Shown: positions 40,515-49,041 of the stretch, piece by piece
How the letters are laid out: each line of letters opens with the position of its first letter
Numbering within the stretch: the stretch's first letter is position 1
Source of the DNA: Croceimicrobium sp963977415
GTDB taxonomy: Bacteria; Bacteroidota; Bacteroidia; Flavobacteriales; Schleiferiaceae
Reading direction: 5' to 3'
Assembly: GCA_963977415.1 (NCBI GenBank)
Contig: CAXBOS010000007.1
Span: 1-64,000, forward strand
DNA length: 64,000 nt
The notes under the pieces: model-generated
What the model saw: the letters and a program-made list of their open reading frames with translations, nothing else
Told to the model about the DNA's origin: nothing
The model's database searches: none
Position numbers and translations under genes: made by a program

Positions 40515-42152
40515 CTAATCTTTTGCTAGAAAAGGATACTTATAAGAGGTCGGTGTTACAAAAGTCTCCTTAATTAAGCGTGGACTAATCCAGCGGTAAA
40601 GATTTTGCTTAGAACCTGCCTTATCATTTGTTCCAGAAGCACGAGCACCGCCAAATGGCTGCTGCCCTACTACTGCTCCAGTTGGCTTGTCGTTTATATA
40701 GAAATTACCTGCCGCATTGCGCAATGCTTTAACACCATATTCTAATGCATAGCGATCATTACTAAATAAGGCACCTGTTAAAGCATAAGGAGATGTTTCA
40801 TCTACCAATTTTAAGGTTGCCTCATATTCATTTTCTGGATAAACATAAATAGTAAGTACCGGACCAAATAGCTCCGTTTCCATGGTTACATACTTAGGAT
40901 TGGTGGTTACGATAATCGTGGGCTCAATAAAATACCCTTTCGATTTATCATAATTACCTCCCGCTACGATTTCAGCATCAGCATCCTGCTTAGCACCGTC
41001 AATATACGCAGCAAGCTTATCAAAAGAGCCTTCGTGAATTACAGCCGTAACGAAATTTTCAAAATCGCGAGGAGAACCACTTTTAATTTCCGCTAAGTCG
41101 GCTACTAACTCTTCCTTAACTGCGGGCCATAAATTACTAGGAATATACGCTCTAGAAGCAGCTGAGCATTTTTGACCCTGAAATTCAAAAGCTCCACGTA
41201 TAAGTGCGGTACTTACTTGTTTGCTGTTTGATGACTTATGCACCATTACAAAATCCTTTCCGCCAGTCTCTCCCACTATGCGCGGATAAGTGCGATACTT
41301 GGTGATATTCTTGCCTATAACCGTCCAAATATTTTGGAAAACGGTAGTTGATCCTGTATAATGTAAACCCGAAAAATCTGGATGTGAGAATACGATATCA
41401 GCCGTTTCCTGAGGATCCGTGAAGATCATATTAATAACACCATCAGGCATGCCTGCTTCTTCAAATATATCCATAACCACTTTGGCAGAATAAATTTGAC
41501 TTAAACTAGGTTTCCACACTACCGTATTTCCCATCATGGCCATACTTGCAGGAAGATTACCTGCAATAGCCGTAAAGTTAAAAGGAGTAATCGCGAAGGT
41601 AAATCCTTCTAAAGGACGGTAATCTACCTTATTCCAAATTGTACTGTGCGAATGCGTATGTGGTTGCTCTTGATAAATTTCAGTAGCATATTGAACATTA
41701 AAGCGCAAGAAGTCGATTAACTCGCAGGCCGCATCAATTTCCGCCTGAAAGATAGTTTTACTCTGAGCAATCATGGTAGAAGCATTCAGTTTAGCCCGGT
41801 AAGGACCAGCCGCTAAATCTGCTGCCTTCATGAAAATGGCTAATCGATTAGACCACTCCATATTTTCCCAAGCCTCCTTCGCAGCTAAAGCCGCTTTAAT
41901 CGCCTCATGTACGTGATCGCTTGTTCCTAAGTGAAAAGAACCAACATTATGAGCGTGATCATGAGGTGGTAATACACGCATAGTATTGCCGGTACTTACC
42001 TTTTTTCCATTGATAACCATGGGAATATCAATAGTTTCTGACCACATTTTATCGTATTGTGCTTGTACTTCTAGCCTTTCTGAACTACCAGGACGATAAT
42101 CTTTAATAGCCTCGTTAATTGCCGCGGGAACTTTATAAAAACCCTTTTCCAT
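40515..42152 (-). CDS. pruA: L-glutamate gamma-semialdehyde dehydrogenase
   Basis: NAD-dependent 1-pyrroline-5-carboxylate dehydrogenase that finishes proline catabolism by making glutamate. The 545-residue length fits the eukaryote-like single-domain form. The general base is Glu295 in VGETGGKD and the nucleophile is Cys329 in FEFQGQKCSAASR. KPTGAVVGQQPFGGARASGTNDKAG near the C-terminus is diagnostic. No proline dehydrogenase gene is adjacent. Confidence 0.95.
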   Translation of the reverse strand: MEKGFYKVPAAINEAIKDYRPGSSERLEVQAQYDKMWSETIDIPMVINGKKVSTGNTMRVLPPHDHAHNVGSFHLGTSDHVHEAIKAALAAKEAWENMEWSNRLAIFMKAADLAAGPYRAKLNASTMIAQSKTIFQAEIDAACELIDFLRFNVQYATEIYQEQPHTHSHSTIWNKVDYRPLEGFTFAITPFNFTAIAGNLPASMAMMGNTVVWKPSLSQIYSAKVVMDIFEEAGMPDGVINMIFTDPQETADIVFSHPDFSGLHYTGSTTVFQNIWTVIGKNITKYRTYPRIVGETGGKDFVMVHKSSNSKQVSTALIRGAFEFQGQKCSAASRAYIPSNLWPAVKEELVADLAEIKSGSPRDFENFVTAVIHEGSFDKLAAYIDGAKQDADAEIVAGGNYDKSKGYFIEPTIIVTTNPKYVTMETELFGPVLTIYVYPENEYEATLKLVDETSPYALTGALFSNDRYALEYGVKALRNAAGNFYINDKPTGAVVGQQPFGGARASGTNDKAGSKQNLYRWISPRLIKETFVTPTSYKYPFLAKD

Positions 42153-42183
42153 AATTATATTTTTGAGAGATTTTTTGTCACCT

Positions 42184-42191
42184 CAAAGGTA
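42184..42191 (-). promoter_or_regulatory. Putative -7 box of pruA
   Basis: TACCTTTG on the minus strand lies 32 nt upstream of the pruA ATG. A near -33 element (TTTC on the minus strand) sits about 20 nt farther up. Confidence 0.5.
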
Positions 42192-42232
42192 AGACAAAGC
42201 AGAGAGGCGTGAAACTAAATCCTAAACTATCC

Positions 42233-42904
42233 CTATTTCACCGCTTTAATCTGAAAAGCTAGTTTCCGATCTTTCGACTCGACCTCTACCTGTATAATTT
42301 CAGGATGTTGTTTCTCTTCAGTAAAGCGCAAACCACTAAGTTTAGAGCGATACCAAGCTCCAGTATCAATATACCAAGCATTTTCTTTAGGTCTATACAA
42401 TGGTTTATCGCCTCGCACAACGGTATGCCCAATAACTTGAAACTTTGGCAGCAACTTAAGGGGCCTGCGGTTTATCAAAACATTATTGGGCGTAGAAATA
42501 TCAAATGGATCAAGCGCGTCGATAGCTAAACCCGCATGGCTAATGAGCAAGTTATCATTTTCCCAGCTCAGAGGCAAGAGGCGCAAGATATTAGCAACCT
42601 CATGCTCTTTAAAGTCTAGTTCGTTAAAATCTTCAAGTAATTTAAGATAAGCCGGATTTCTTGACTTCTTGCGAAAGCAATCCAAAAACCACTGCTCGTG
42701 ATTACCGCGAATGAGAAATACTCGATTAGGGAATTCACGCTTCTTTTTTAATAAGTAACGTAATGTTTTGGCAGAGTTGGGACCCTTATTAATGAAGTCG
42801 CCCACCAATACCAGTTGATCCTTGGCAGGATCCCAATAGGTGTTAACTAGAGATTTTAAGGTATAGTAACAGCCATGTACATCGCCTACTACTAAAACCG
42901 CCAT
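42233..42904 (-). CDS. PPP-family metallophosphoesterase
   Basis: A 223-residue phosphatase of the PrpA/bis(5'-nucleosyl)-tetraphosphatase-like group. GDVHG is at 7-11, GDFINKGPNS at 35-44 and RGNHE at 66-70. The second motif differs from the usual GDxxDRG by Asn and Lys in place of Asp and Arg. The metal-binding first Asp is kept, so the enzyme is probably active with altered substrate contacts. It lies 9 nt downstream of dnaN and is probably co-transcribed with it. Confidence 0.86.
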   Translation of the reverse strand: MAVLVVGDVHGCYYTLKSLVNTYWDPAKDQLVLVGDFINKGPNSAKTLRYLLKKKREFPNRVFLIRGNHEQWFLDCFRKKSRNPAYLKLLEDFNELDFKEHEVANILRLLPLSWENDNLLISHAGLAIDALDPFDISTPNNVLINRRPLKLLPKFQVIGHTVVRGDKPLYRPKENAWYIDTGAWYRSKLSGLRFTEEKQHPEIIQVEVESKDRKLAFQIKAVK

Positions 42905-42913
42905 TACTGGTTT

Positions 42914-44035
42914 TTAAGAATTGATCATAACTGGCATAACCAGCATCAAAATGTCTTCCCCTTCTTCTAAGCTATCGGCTGGCAAAATGATACCAGCACG
43001 ATTAGGCGCTGACATTTCTAAATTTATTTGATCAGACTCGAGGTTCGAAAGCATTTCTGTTAAGAAACGAGAATTAAAGCCTATTGCCATATCCTCGCCC
43101 GTGTATTCGCAGTTTAAACGCTCATCGGCCTTGTTAGAGAAGTCTACATCTTCAGCCGAAAGCTCCAATTGCATACCAGCAATTTTCAACCTAACCTGAT
43201 GGGTAGTTTTATTGGAGAAAATGGCTACCCTTTTTGCTGCTCCTAAAAATTTGGTGCGCTCAATTTTAAGCACATTGGGGTTTTCTTTAGGAATAACCGC
43301 CTCGTAATTTGGATACTTACCATCAATTAGGCGGCAAGTAAGAATAATGTTATCGAACTCAAAGCTGGCATTAGTATCATTATAAACCACTTTTACTTCA
43401 TCACCTAAACTACTTAAAGTAGATTTCAATATAGTAAGAGGCTTGCGCGGCATAATAAACTCTGCCGTATGATCGGTCGTACAATCTAAGCGACGGTAGC
43501 GCACTAGTTTATGAGCATCTGTGGCAACAAAAGTTAAACCCTCGTTAGTGAATTGGAAAAACACACCCGACATTACCGGACGAAGCTCATCGTTACCAGC
43601 GGCAAACAATGTTTTATTAATGGCAGTAGCTAAAATTTCACCTTTAATCGCAGTGGTACTTACATCTTCCATTTCCGGTAATTGAGGAAACTCCTCACCT
43701 GAAACGTAGGCTAAACTATAGCGGCCATCATTCGAACTAATTTCAATGGTACTGCTAGATTCATCGCTAGTAAAAGTTACCGGCTGAGCGGGTAGAGCTT
43801 TTAAACCATCTAAAAGCAAGCGTGCGGGAATTGCAATTACGCCATCTTCATCGCCCTGTACTTCCATACTTGCGCTAATGGTCGACTCAAGGTCGGAGGC
43901 CATAATCTGTAAATTAGATCCGCTAAGACTAAAAAGGAAGTTATCTAAAATGGCTAGTGTATTATTGTTGTTCAATACACCACCAACAATTTGCAATTGC
44001 TTTAGTAAGTCTCCACTTGAAACGATGAATTTCAT
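42914..44035 (-). CDS. dnaN: DNA polymerase III beta subunit (sliding clamp)
   Basis: Ring-shaped processivity clamp for replication and repair polymerases. The 373-residue length and three repeated domains are typical. MKFIVSSGDLLKQLQIVGGVL, FVATDAHKLVRYR and the C-terminal ILMLVMPVMINS that forms the partner-binding pocket are seen. dnaA is not adjacent, so this is not the usual origin arrangement. dinB in this window carries a matching clamp-binding tail. Confidence 0.96.
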   Translation of the reverse strand: MKFIVSSGDLLKQLQIVGGVLNNNNTLAILDNFLFSLSGSNLQIMASDLESTISASMEVQGDEDGVIAIPARLLLDGLKALPAQPVTFTSDESSSTIEISSNDGRYSLAYVSGEEFPQLPEMEDVSTTAIKGEILATAINKTLFAAGNDELRPVMSGVFFQFTNEGLTFVATDAHKLVRYRRLDCTTDHTAEFIMPRKPLTILKSTLSSLGDEVKVVYNDTNASFEFDNIILTCRLIDGKYPNYEAVIPKENPNVLKIERTKFLGAAKRVAIFSNKTTHQVRLKIAGMQLELSAEDVDFSNKADERLNCEYTGEDMAIGFNSRFLTEMLSNLESDQINLEMSAPNRAGIILPADSLEEGEDILMLVMPVMINS

Positions 44036-44067
44036 AGGTATAACAATTTGATGCTAAAATTAATGAG

Positions 44068-44075
44068 CAAATATA
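44068..44075 (-). promoter_or_regulatory. Putative -7 box of dnaN
   Basis: TATATTTG on the minus strand, an exact TAnnTTTG match, ends 32 nt before the dnaN ATG. Confidence 0.45.
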
Positions 44076-44115
44076 GGGATAAACAAGCGCTGCCTAAGAT
44101 TGCAGGATGACAAAT

Positions 44116-45135
44116 TTATGATTCCGAATTTATAAAATAAGATAAAGGCTTAATCACCTTTCGTAATCCGTAATACTGCAAGAGCACCATACGGTCGTTA
44201 TTAATAAAACCGTGCAGTCTATCCCGGTCATAAAAAGTTGTAGGATCATTAAAATCAACTGTTTGCGCTTCCCCTTTAATTTTATAGGCACTAAAGCGAC
44301 TCAGTTTTCCGTCAATATCCTTTACCATAATGGTAAAGGCGGGCGTACTTGATTTTAAAGAATCACGGCGAGCATAAATGGGATCAGAAGGAATAATTTC
44401 ACCTTCATACGATAGATTTTTGAAGGCCCCTAAAAACATGCGCGCCTTTGCCACTGAAACATTCGACATTACTTCACCATCGCTAGCGCGTACAAAATAA
44501 ATACTATCCGGAGAAAAAACTCTCAAAGTGTAGCTAGCGTTTAGCGAATCTGGGTAAATCACTTCAACCTCCTTAATATTGCGTGGGTCCATCCGCACTA
44601 AATCTCTACGCTTCCACAGATAGCTTTCAGTGAAAAATCGGCTAGAAAGAAAACCATTAAAGCCGGGAATATGCACCGCATAAGGAGCATCAGCGCCTTC
44701 AATCATCATCCATGTACCCATTTCATCGTGTGTTGGTAAGCCTACAATTATGGTTTTGTACAATTCCCCATTCTGAAAGATCTCTACTCTTTTACCAAAA
44801 ACTTCCAAGTGCTTAATAACTTCTGGCCTAATGCGCTCGGTAGAAAAGTTACGCATCTCCATACGGTACATGGTTTCCAAAATGATCTCCATTGCGTCGT
44901 CTCGAGCTGGGTCTTCGCCATCAACCAACCAACCCCTGCTTTCGCGGGTTAAAACCGTTCTTGAAGGAGTTTTATCACTTAAAACAATTTTACTTATTGC
45001 AGCAGTATCCTTTATAGAAAAGGAATAGTTTTCGGGACCTTCTAGGGTACTGCTGCCCGTATTTTCACTAATTAACCATCCCGCAACAGCGAGTAAAATA
45101 ATAAAAGTGACTAAGTATATAAGGTTCTTTTTCAT
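44116..45135 (-). CDS. DUF4340 membrane-anchored protein
   Basis: A 339-residue protein with one N-terminal membrane segment (about 5-22) and a large periplasmic DUF4340 region, for example SRTVLTRESRGWLVDGEDPARDDAM, VGLPTHDEMGTWMMIEGADAPYAVHIPGFNGFLSSRF. DUF4340 genes commonly accompany GldG-like ABC transport components. The gene starts 1 nt after gldG and is likely part of the same transporter unit. Confidence 0.86.
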   Translation of the reverse strand: MKKNLIYLVTFIILLAVAGWLISENTGSSTLEGPENYSFSIKDTAAISKIVLSDKTPSRTVLTRESRGWLVDGEDPARDDAMEIILETMYRMEMRNFSTERIRPEVIKHLEVFGKRVEIFQNGELYKTIIVGLPTHDEMGTWMMIEGADAPYAVHIPGFNGFLSSRFFTESYLWKRRDLVRMDPRNIKEVEVIYPDSLNASYTLRVFSPDSIYFVRASDGEVMSNVSVAKARMFLGAFKNLSYEGEIIPSDPIYARRDSLKSSTPAFTIMVKDIDGKLSRFSAYKIKGEAQTVDFNDPTTFYDRDRLHGFINNDRMVLLQYYGLRKVIKPLSYFINSES

Positions 45136-45136
45136 T

Positions 45137-46852
45137 TTAACTTTTTAGATATTTCTTTTTACGCCACCAAGTGTTCAGCAGAGCCATTAACAAGAGTAGA
45201 ACTACTGGAATTAAGGTATTAACCATTTGCCAGAAGAGTCGTTCATCCTTTACTTTTTCTAAATCCAAAAGTCTAATTTTCAACTCGCGCGAACGAATGG
45301 CAATTAGACCTTTATCGTCCAACATATAATCCAAAGTATTGACCAAGAAATCTTTATTACCATACTGTGTATTGGTATATTGATCGTAACCTAAAGGCAA
45401 AGGTGCGCCTTTGGGAATATTGGGGTTTACTACATTAAATTGATTCATGAGCAAATCACCATCGGCCACTACCAACATTTGATTTTGATTGCTTTCTTCC
45501 TTAACTCTTAAATTCTCTGAGCCTTCTTTTGGGCTTAAACGGTTTTTAAATGCCGAAGTGAAATTTCCCTCTAAAAGAATCGCTAGAGGAATGCCCGCTT
45601 CATGGAATTGACTGCGAGGCGGAGGATTATACAGCTTTGCTAAAGATACAATATGCGGTGTTGCTAAGCGCGCTGAATAAGGTGAGCTTTTCAAAAGGAC
45701 GGTTTTCTTTACCCCTCCTGCCATAACTGTATCCAATGAGCTTGCAAAGCGCAACCAAATTGCATTCAGATCTTTGGCTATAGGATGATTTACCTGCGGC
45801 ATAACCATCGGGAAATAGACCCAAGGACGAATCTTTTTCTGGTCATTTACCCCAGCACCCACTAAGTCGGTCACTAAATCTGTATTAACACGCACCCCAT
45901 ATTTAAAAAGCATATCGTTTAATTGCAGTCGATCAAAAAGCGGTAAACTCATAAACTGTGAAGCCTCGCTAAGACTATCCATGGAGGCCGCCGCAGCATC
46001 TAAAAGCCAAATGGTTTTACCACCGTTCATTATAAATTGATCGAGGAGGTATTTATCCAAATCGGTAAATGCTCTTTGGGGCTTGGCAATAATCATCGCA
46101 TTGAAGCGATTCAAGCGAATTTGCTGTTGGGTTATGCTAAGGCTTCCGCCTGATGAGTCAGACTTAAACTCTCGGATATCAAATAAGTCAACGCGATAAT
46201 TGGCACTGATATCTTTTGCAAAATCGGCTATTTCACGTGGGCCTAATTCACCATGACCTTGTAAAAAGCCCACCAGCGGTTTATCATCTGAAACCAAGCT
46301 TCGAATGGTATTGGCCAAGGTGAATTCGAGGTTTTCGATACTGGTGTTAATTTGATTTTCGGGGGCAGCTCCTAACTGATCTAAAAGTAAAAGAGCGGCA
46401 GCTTCCTTTTCACCATAATTTAAAATCGCTCCCGGAAAAATGGTTTTCACAGAATTACCATCGCTATTCTTAATACTTAATTGATAAGGCTTTAAACCCT
46501 TAAACTGTAATTGCTGGTACAGTTTTGTGGTTTCTTCCTCGGTATCGTTGTTACTCGGATCTACAAAAGTGTATTGAATATTTGGGTTGTAAGCTCTAAA
46601 CTCATCTAACATTTGCTTAGTCTCTGTTTCCAAACGCTGAAACCCTGCCGGGAAATCACCTTCTAAGTAAACCTTCACCAACATAATATCCTGCACCTCT
46701 TCCAAAAGGTTAATAGTAGCATCGGATAAGGTGTAGCGCTTTTCTCCCGTAAGGTCGATGCGGAAAAACTTTAGGCCACTAATAATATTTATCAATATTA
46801 CAATGGCAATAAAAAGGGCAAAACGACTTAAATCTCTTCTCTTTTTATTCAT
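45137..46852 (-). CDS. gldG: Gliding motility ABC transporter auxiliary protein GldG
   Basis: Partner of GldF in the Gld ABC transporter needed for gliding in some Flavobacteria. I use the ATG at 46852 (MNKKRRDL), giving 571 residues; a GTG two codons earlier is also in frame. Membrane segments lie near residues 12-30 and near the C-terminus, around a long periplasmic GldG/IFT52-like domain (KPLVGFLQGHGELG, TIWLLDAAAASMDSL). Its ATG shares a base with the gldF stop. Confidence 0.93.
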   Translation of the reverse strand: MNKKRRDLSRFALFIAIVILINIISGLKFFRIDLTGEKRYTLSDATINLLEEVQDIMLVKVYLEGDFPAGFQRLETETKQMLDEFRAYNPNIQYTFVDPSNNDTEEETTKLYQQLQFKGLKPYQLSIKNSDGNSVKTIFPGAILNYGEKEAAALLLLDQLGAAPENQINTSIENLEFTLANTIRSLVSDDKPLVGFLQGHGELGPREIADFAKDISANYRVDLFDIREFKSDSSGGSLSITQQQIRLNRFNAMIIAKPQRAFTDLDKYLLDQFIMNGGKTIWLLDAAAASMDSLSEASQFMSLPLFDRLQLNDMLFKYGVRVNTDLVTDLVGAGVNDQKKIRPWVYFPMVMPQVNHPIAKDLNAIWLRFASSLDTVMAGGVKKTVLLKSSPYSARLATPHIVSLAKLYNPPPRSQFHEAGIPLAILLEGNFTSAFKNRLSPKEGSENLRVKEESNQNQMLVVADGDLLMNQFNVVNPNIPKGAPLPLGYDQYTNTQYGNKDFLVNTLDYMLDDKGLIAIRSRELKIRLLDLEKVKDERLFWQMVNTLIPVVLLLLMALLNTWWRKKKYLKS

Positions 46853-47583
46853 TACCACTTTCTACTTTGAATTACCAATCGCGTTGCAGCCATGAAAATG
46901 GCGATAAGCCCAATAAAATAAAAGAGGTCGCGGCTGTCAATCACTCCCCTACTCATCGAAATGTAGTGTTCGTTGATCCCTAGCTTAATTACAAACAAAT
47001 CAAAAGTCCCGAATAAGGCAAATTCGGAAATTTGATCAAAGCCATAAAATAAGAAGAAGGAAAGAAACATGGCTAATAAGAAGGCCACAATCTGATTATC
47101 AGTTAAGCTGGATGCAAAGAGACCAATGCTTAAAAATGCCGCTCCCAAAAACAAGAGGCCTATATAAGAGCCAAAGCTACCGCCGCTATCGATATTACCC
47201 ACATTTGCCCCTAAAAGGTAAATGCTGATATAATAAAGTAAGGTGGGTAAAAGAGCCAGAAAAAGCAAGAGCATGCCCGCCCAAAATTTCGCCAGAATTA
47301 TTTGAATATCGGTAATAGGTTTGGTAAGCAATAGCTCCATCGTTCCCGCCTTTTTTTCATCTGCAAACATGCGCATGCTAATAGCAGGAATAAGGAAAAG
47401 AAAAACCCAAGGGGAAATGGTAAACAAATTCCCAATGGAGGCATATCCGCCATCGAGCATATTAAAGCTTCCCGGAAAAAGCCATAAGAAAACGCTATTG
47501 ATAAGGAGATATACCATTATCACCAAATAGCCAACAATGGAACTGAAGAAGCTACGTACTTCTTTTTTTATAAGTGAAAACAT
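46852..47583 (-). CDS. gldF: Gliding motility ABC transporter permease GldF
   Basis: A 243-residue membrane protein with about six hydrophobic segments. FADEKKAGTMELLLTKPITDIQIILAKF is the diagnostic ABC-2 type permease motif. The ATPase partner GldA is not in this window, which is normal because gldA is often unlinked. It lies in a tight operon: 0 nt after the monooxygenase-fold gene, and overlapping gldG by one base. Confidence 0.93.
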   Translation of the reverse strand: MFSLIKKEVRSFFSSIVGYLVIMVYLLINSVFLWLFPGSFNMLDGGYASIGNLFTISPWVFLFLIPAISMRMFADEKKAGTMELLLTKPITDIQIILAKFWAGMLLLFLALLPTLLYYISIYLLGANVGNIDSGGSFGSYIGLLFLGAAFLSIGLFASSLTDNQIVAFLLAMFLSFFLFYGFDQISEFALFGTFDLFVIKLGINEHYISMSRGVIDSRDLFYFIGLIAIFMAATRLVIQSRKW

Positions 47584-47877
47584 TTACAAAGATTCTATTT
47601 GTTTGGTACTCCAAGCTTCGGGCTTTGCCGCAAAAAGGCTTTTGGTAAAGGCCCAAACTCCCTTGAACAAATCGGAATGACGGTAGGCTTCAAGTTGCGC
47701 GGCTTCTTTCCACCAGCTATAGGTAAAGTACACATTAGGATTTTGATGATCCTGCAATAAAATTAATTTTTCACAACCTTCAAAAGCTCTGATTTTGGCT
47801 TTATTTTTCTCGAAATTAGCGAGGAAGTTAGGCACTTCTTCTGCTTTAAAAGTCATCTTCACGATTCTTGTAATCAT
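47584..47877 (-). CDS. Antibiotic biosynthesis monooxygenase-fold (ABM) protein
   Basis: A 97-residue ferredoxin-like ABM/quinol monooxygenase-type protein. ITRIVKMTFKAEEVPNFLANF, GCEKLILLQDHQNPNVYFTYSWWKEAAQLEAYRHS and the C-terminal helix fit the family. The substrate is unknown. Its start overlaps the DUF62 gene by ATGA, and its stop abuts the gldF start, so it is translated as part of this operon. Why it sits between them is unclear. Confidence 0.82.
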   Translation of the reverse strand: MITRIVKMTFKAEEVPNFLANFEKNKAKIRAFEGCEKLILLQDHQNPNVYFTYSWWKEAAQLEAYRHSDLFKGVWAFTKSLFAAKPEAWSTKQIESL

Positions 47878-48683
47878 GTATAGCTAATTGTTATTGTATC
47901 CAACATCCCCAAACCTAAAAGGCTATTTGCACCATTAATTTCTTTACTCTGCGGATCGCGAAAAGCAATCTCAAGCAAACCTAAAGAATTAATAAGGGCT
48001 AGCACACCATCTTGAGCAATATCGTGATAAGCAGTTGCTATGCGTTTGAGGCTTCTATTGCGGGGTAAGTTAATTTCTATGGCTTTACTTTTTTGCGCTT
48101 CTTGCAGATCCTTAGAGTCGATATTAGTAATAAGGTTGCCATAATTATCGATAAAAATAATATGACCCTGCACCAGTTTTCGCTGCAAATCTACCTTACC
48201 TCTTAAACTACTGCCCCGCACCAATTCATCTAGTGAAGTTTGCGGACCCAATAAAGAAGCTGCTCCTCCCCCGGCTAAATGCGCCGCTGCGCGCGCTAAA
48301 AAATCACGACCTGGAAACTGGGTAGAGCGTTGCTCCCCTATTTTAATTTGATGAAAGATTAAATTTTGCGGATTGCGATCGGCGGCAATCATAGTGAGAA
48401 TACCATTATCAGAAGCCACAAAAAAATGCCCGTCCATTTGCATCACATACCATCTTTGACTGGGACTATTCTCTGCAGTTAGTATTAAATGTACCGTTCT
48501 TTTAGGGAAACTTGCAAAGCTGTGCTTTACTATAAATGAGGTTTCTACGATATCACCTGGGGGTAAATCGTGGCTAATATCACAAAGTATTAAATTGGCG
48601 CGCTCTTGATACAACACGCCTTTTACAATAGCCGTGTATGGATCTTTAGTTCCGTAATCAGATGTTAATGTAATTATTGCCAT
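47874..48683 (-). CDS. DUF62 (SAM hydroxide adenosyltransferase-like) protein with altered triad
   Basis: A protein of 269 residues from the ATG at 48683; the apparent start 4 codons earlier is TTG. The fold is recognisable from ITLTSDYGTKDPYTAIVKGVL, ILCDISHDLPPGDI, FVASDNGILTMI, FPGRDFLARAAAHLA and the FIDNYGNLITNI C-terminal segment. DUF62 enzymes hydrolyse S-adenosylmethionine with an Asp-Arg-His triad. By motif alignment Arg77 is kept, but Asp is Ala70 and His is Pro124. The ATGA overlap ties it to the ABM protein and thus to gldFG. Confidence 0.85.
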   Translation of the reverse strand: MAIITLTSDYGTKDPYTAIVKGVLYQERANLILCDISHDLPPGDIVETSFIVKHSFASFPKRTVHLILTAENSPSQRWYVMQMDGHFFVASDNGILTMIAADRNPQNLIFHQIKIGEQRSTQFPGRDFLARAAAHLAGGGAASLLGPQTSLDELVRGSSLRGKVDLQRKLVQGHIIFIDNYGNLITNIDSKDLQEAQKSKAIEINLPRNRSLKRIATAYHDIAQDGVLALINSLGLLEIAFRDPQSKEINGANSLLGLGMLDTITISYT

Positions 48684-48692
48684 ATAATGCTG

Positions 48693-48700
48693 CAAAGGTA
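48693..48700 (-). promoter_or_regulatory. Putative -7 box of the DUF62-gldFG operon
   Basis: TACCTTTG on the minus strand, an exact TAnnTTTG match, ends 10 nt before the ATG at 48683. Confidence 0.5.
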
Positions 48701-49041
48701 GTAACCTGAATGCGAGTTTAAATTAGAGTATTACATTTTCACTAAAAGAAAACACCCTTCTAAAAACAGCGTCTGTAAAGGCCCACAGCCAATAGATCAA
48801 ACCAAGGATCTATAAATTATCGAAAATTAAGCCCTGTAAAGCACCGTTTTTTTGCGCCTTAGCAAGCTCATTGCATCCTCTATTCTTTTGTAGCCTCGAT
48901 TCGTGTTTATAGGGGCTTATAAAGCTAATTGCAGATCGTGCTTAGCTATGTAAAACAAACGGCCTTTTTATTGTTATTTTGTAATTCAAATTCCAATAAT
49001 ATTAAAGGCCCTTTAAGGCCTGCCAAAAGCAGATTTTTAGC
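48701..49041. other. Divergent spacer before phoH
   Basis: No gene is seen. It holds an ATAGATC/GATCTAT hairpin (48792-48813) and a palindrome near the phoH start. Near -7 matches occur on the plus strand (TTCTTTTG at 48883 and TTATTTTG near 48974), each one base off consensus. Confidence 0.5.
49012..49026. promoter_or_regulatory. Palindrome just upstream of phoH
   Basis: A perfect 7-1-7 inverted repeat, TTAAAGG-C-CCTTTAA, lies 16 nt before the TTG start of phoH. It could be an operator or a small mRNA hairpin. Confidence 0.4.

Noticed and set aside
42233..42904. Inactive phosphatase
   Set aside because: The second motif differs from GDxxDRG, but all visible metal ligands (GDVHG, first Asp of GDFIN, RGNHE) are kept, so loss of activity is not supported.
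47874..48683. SAM fluorinase or chlorinase
   Set aside because: The family often carries this label, but the triad differs and no halogenation genes are nearby.
48701..49041. Riboswitch or small RNA in the phoH spacer
   Set aside because: Only short hairpins are seen, with no known riboswitch core.
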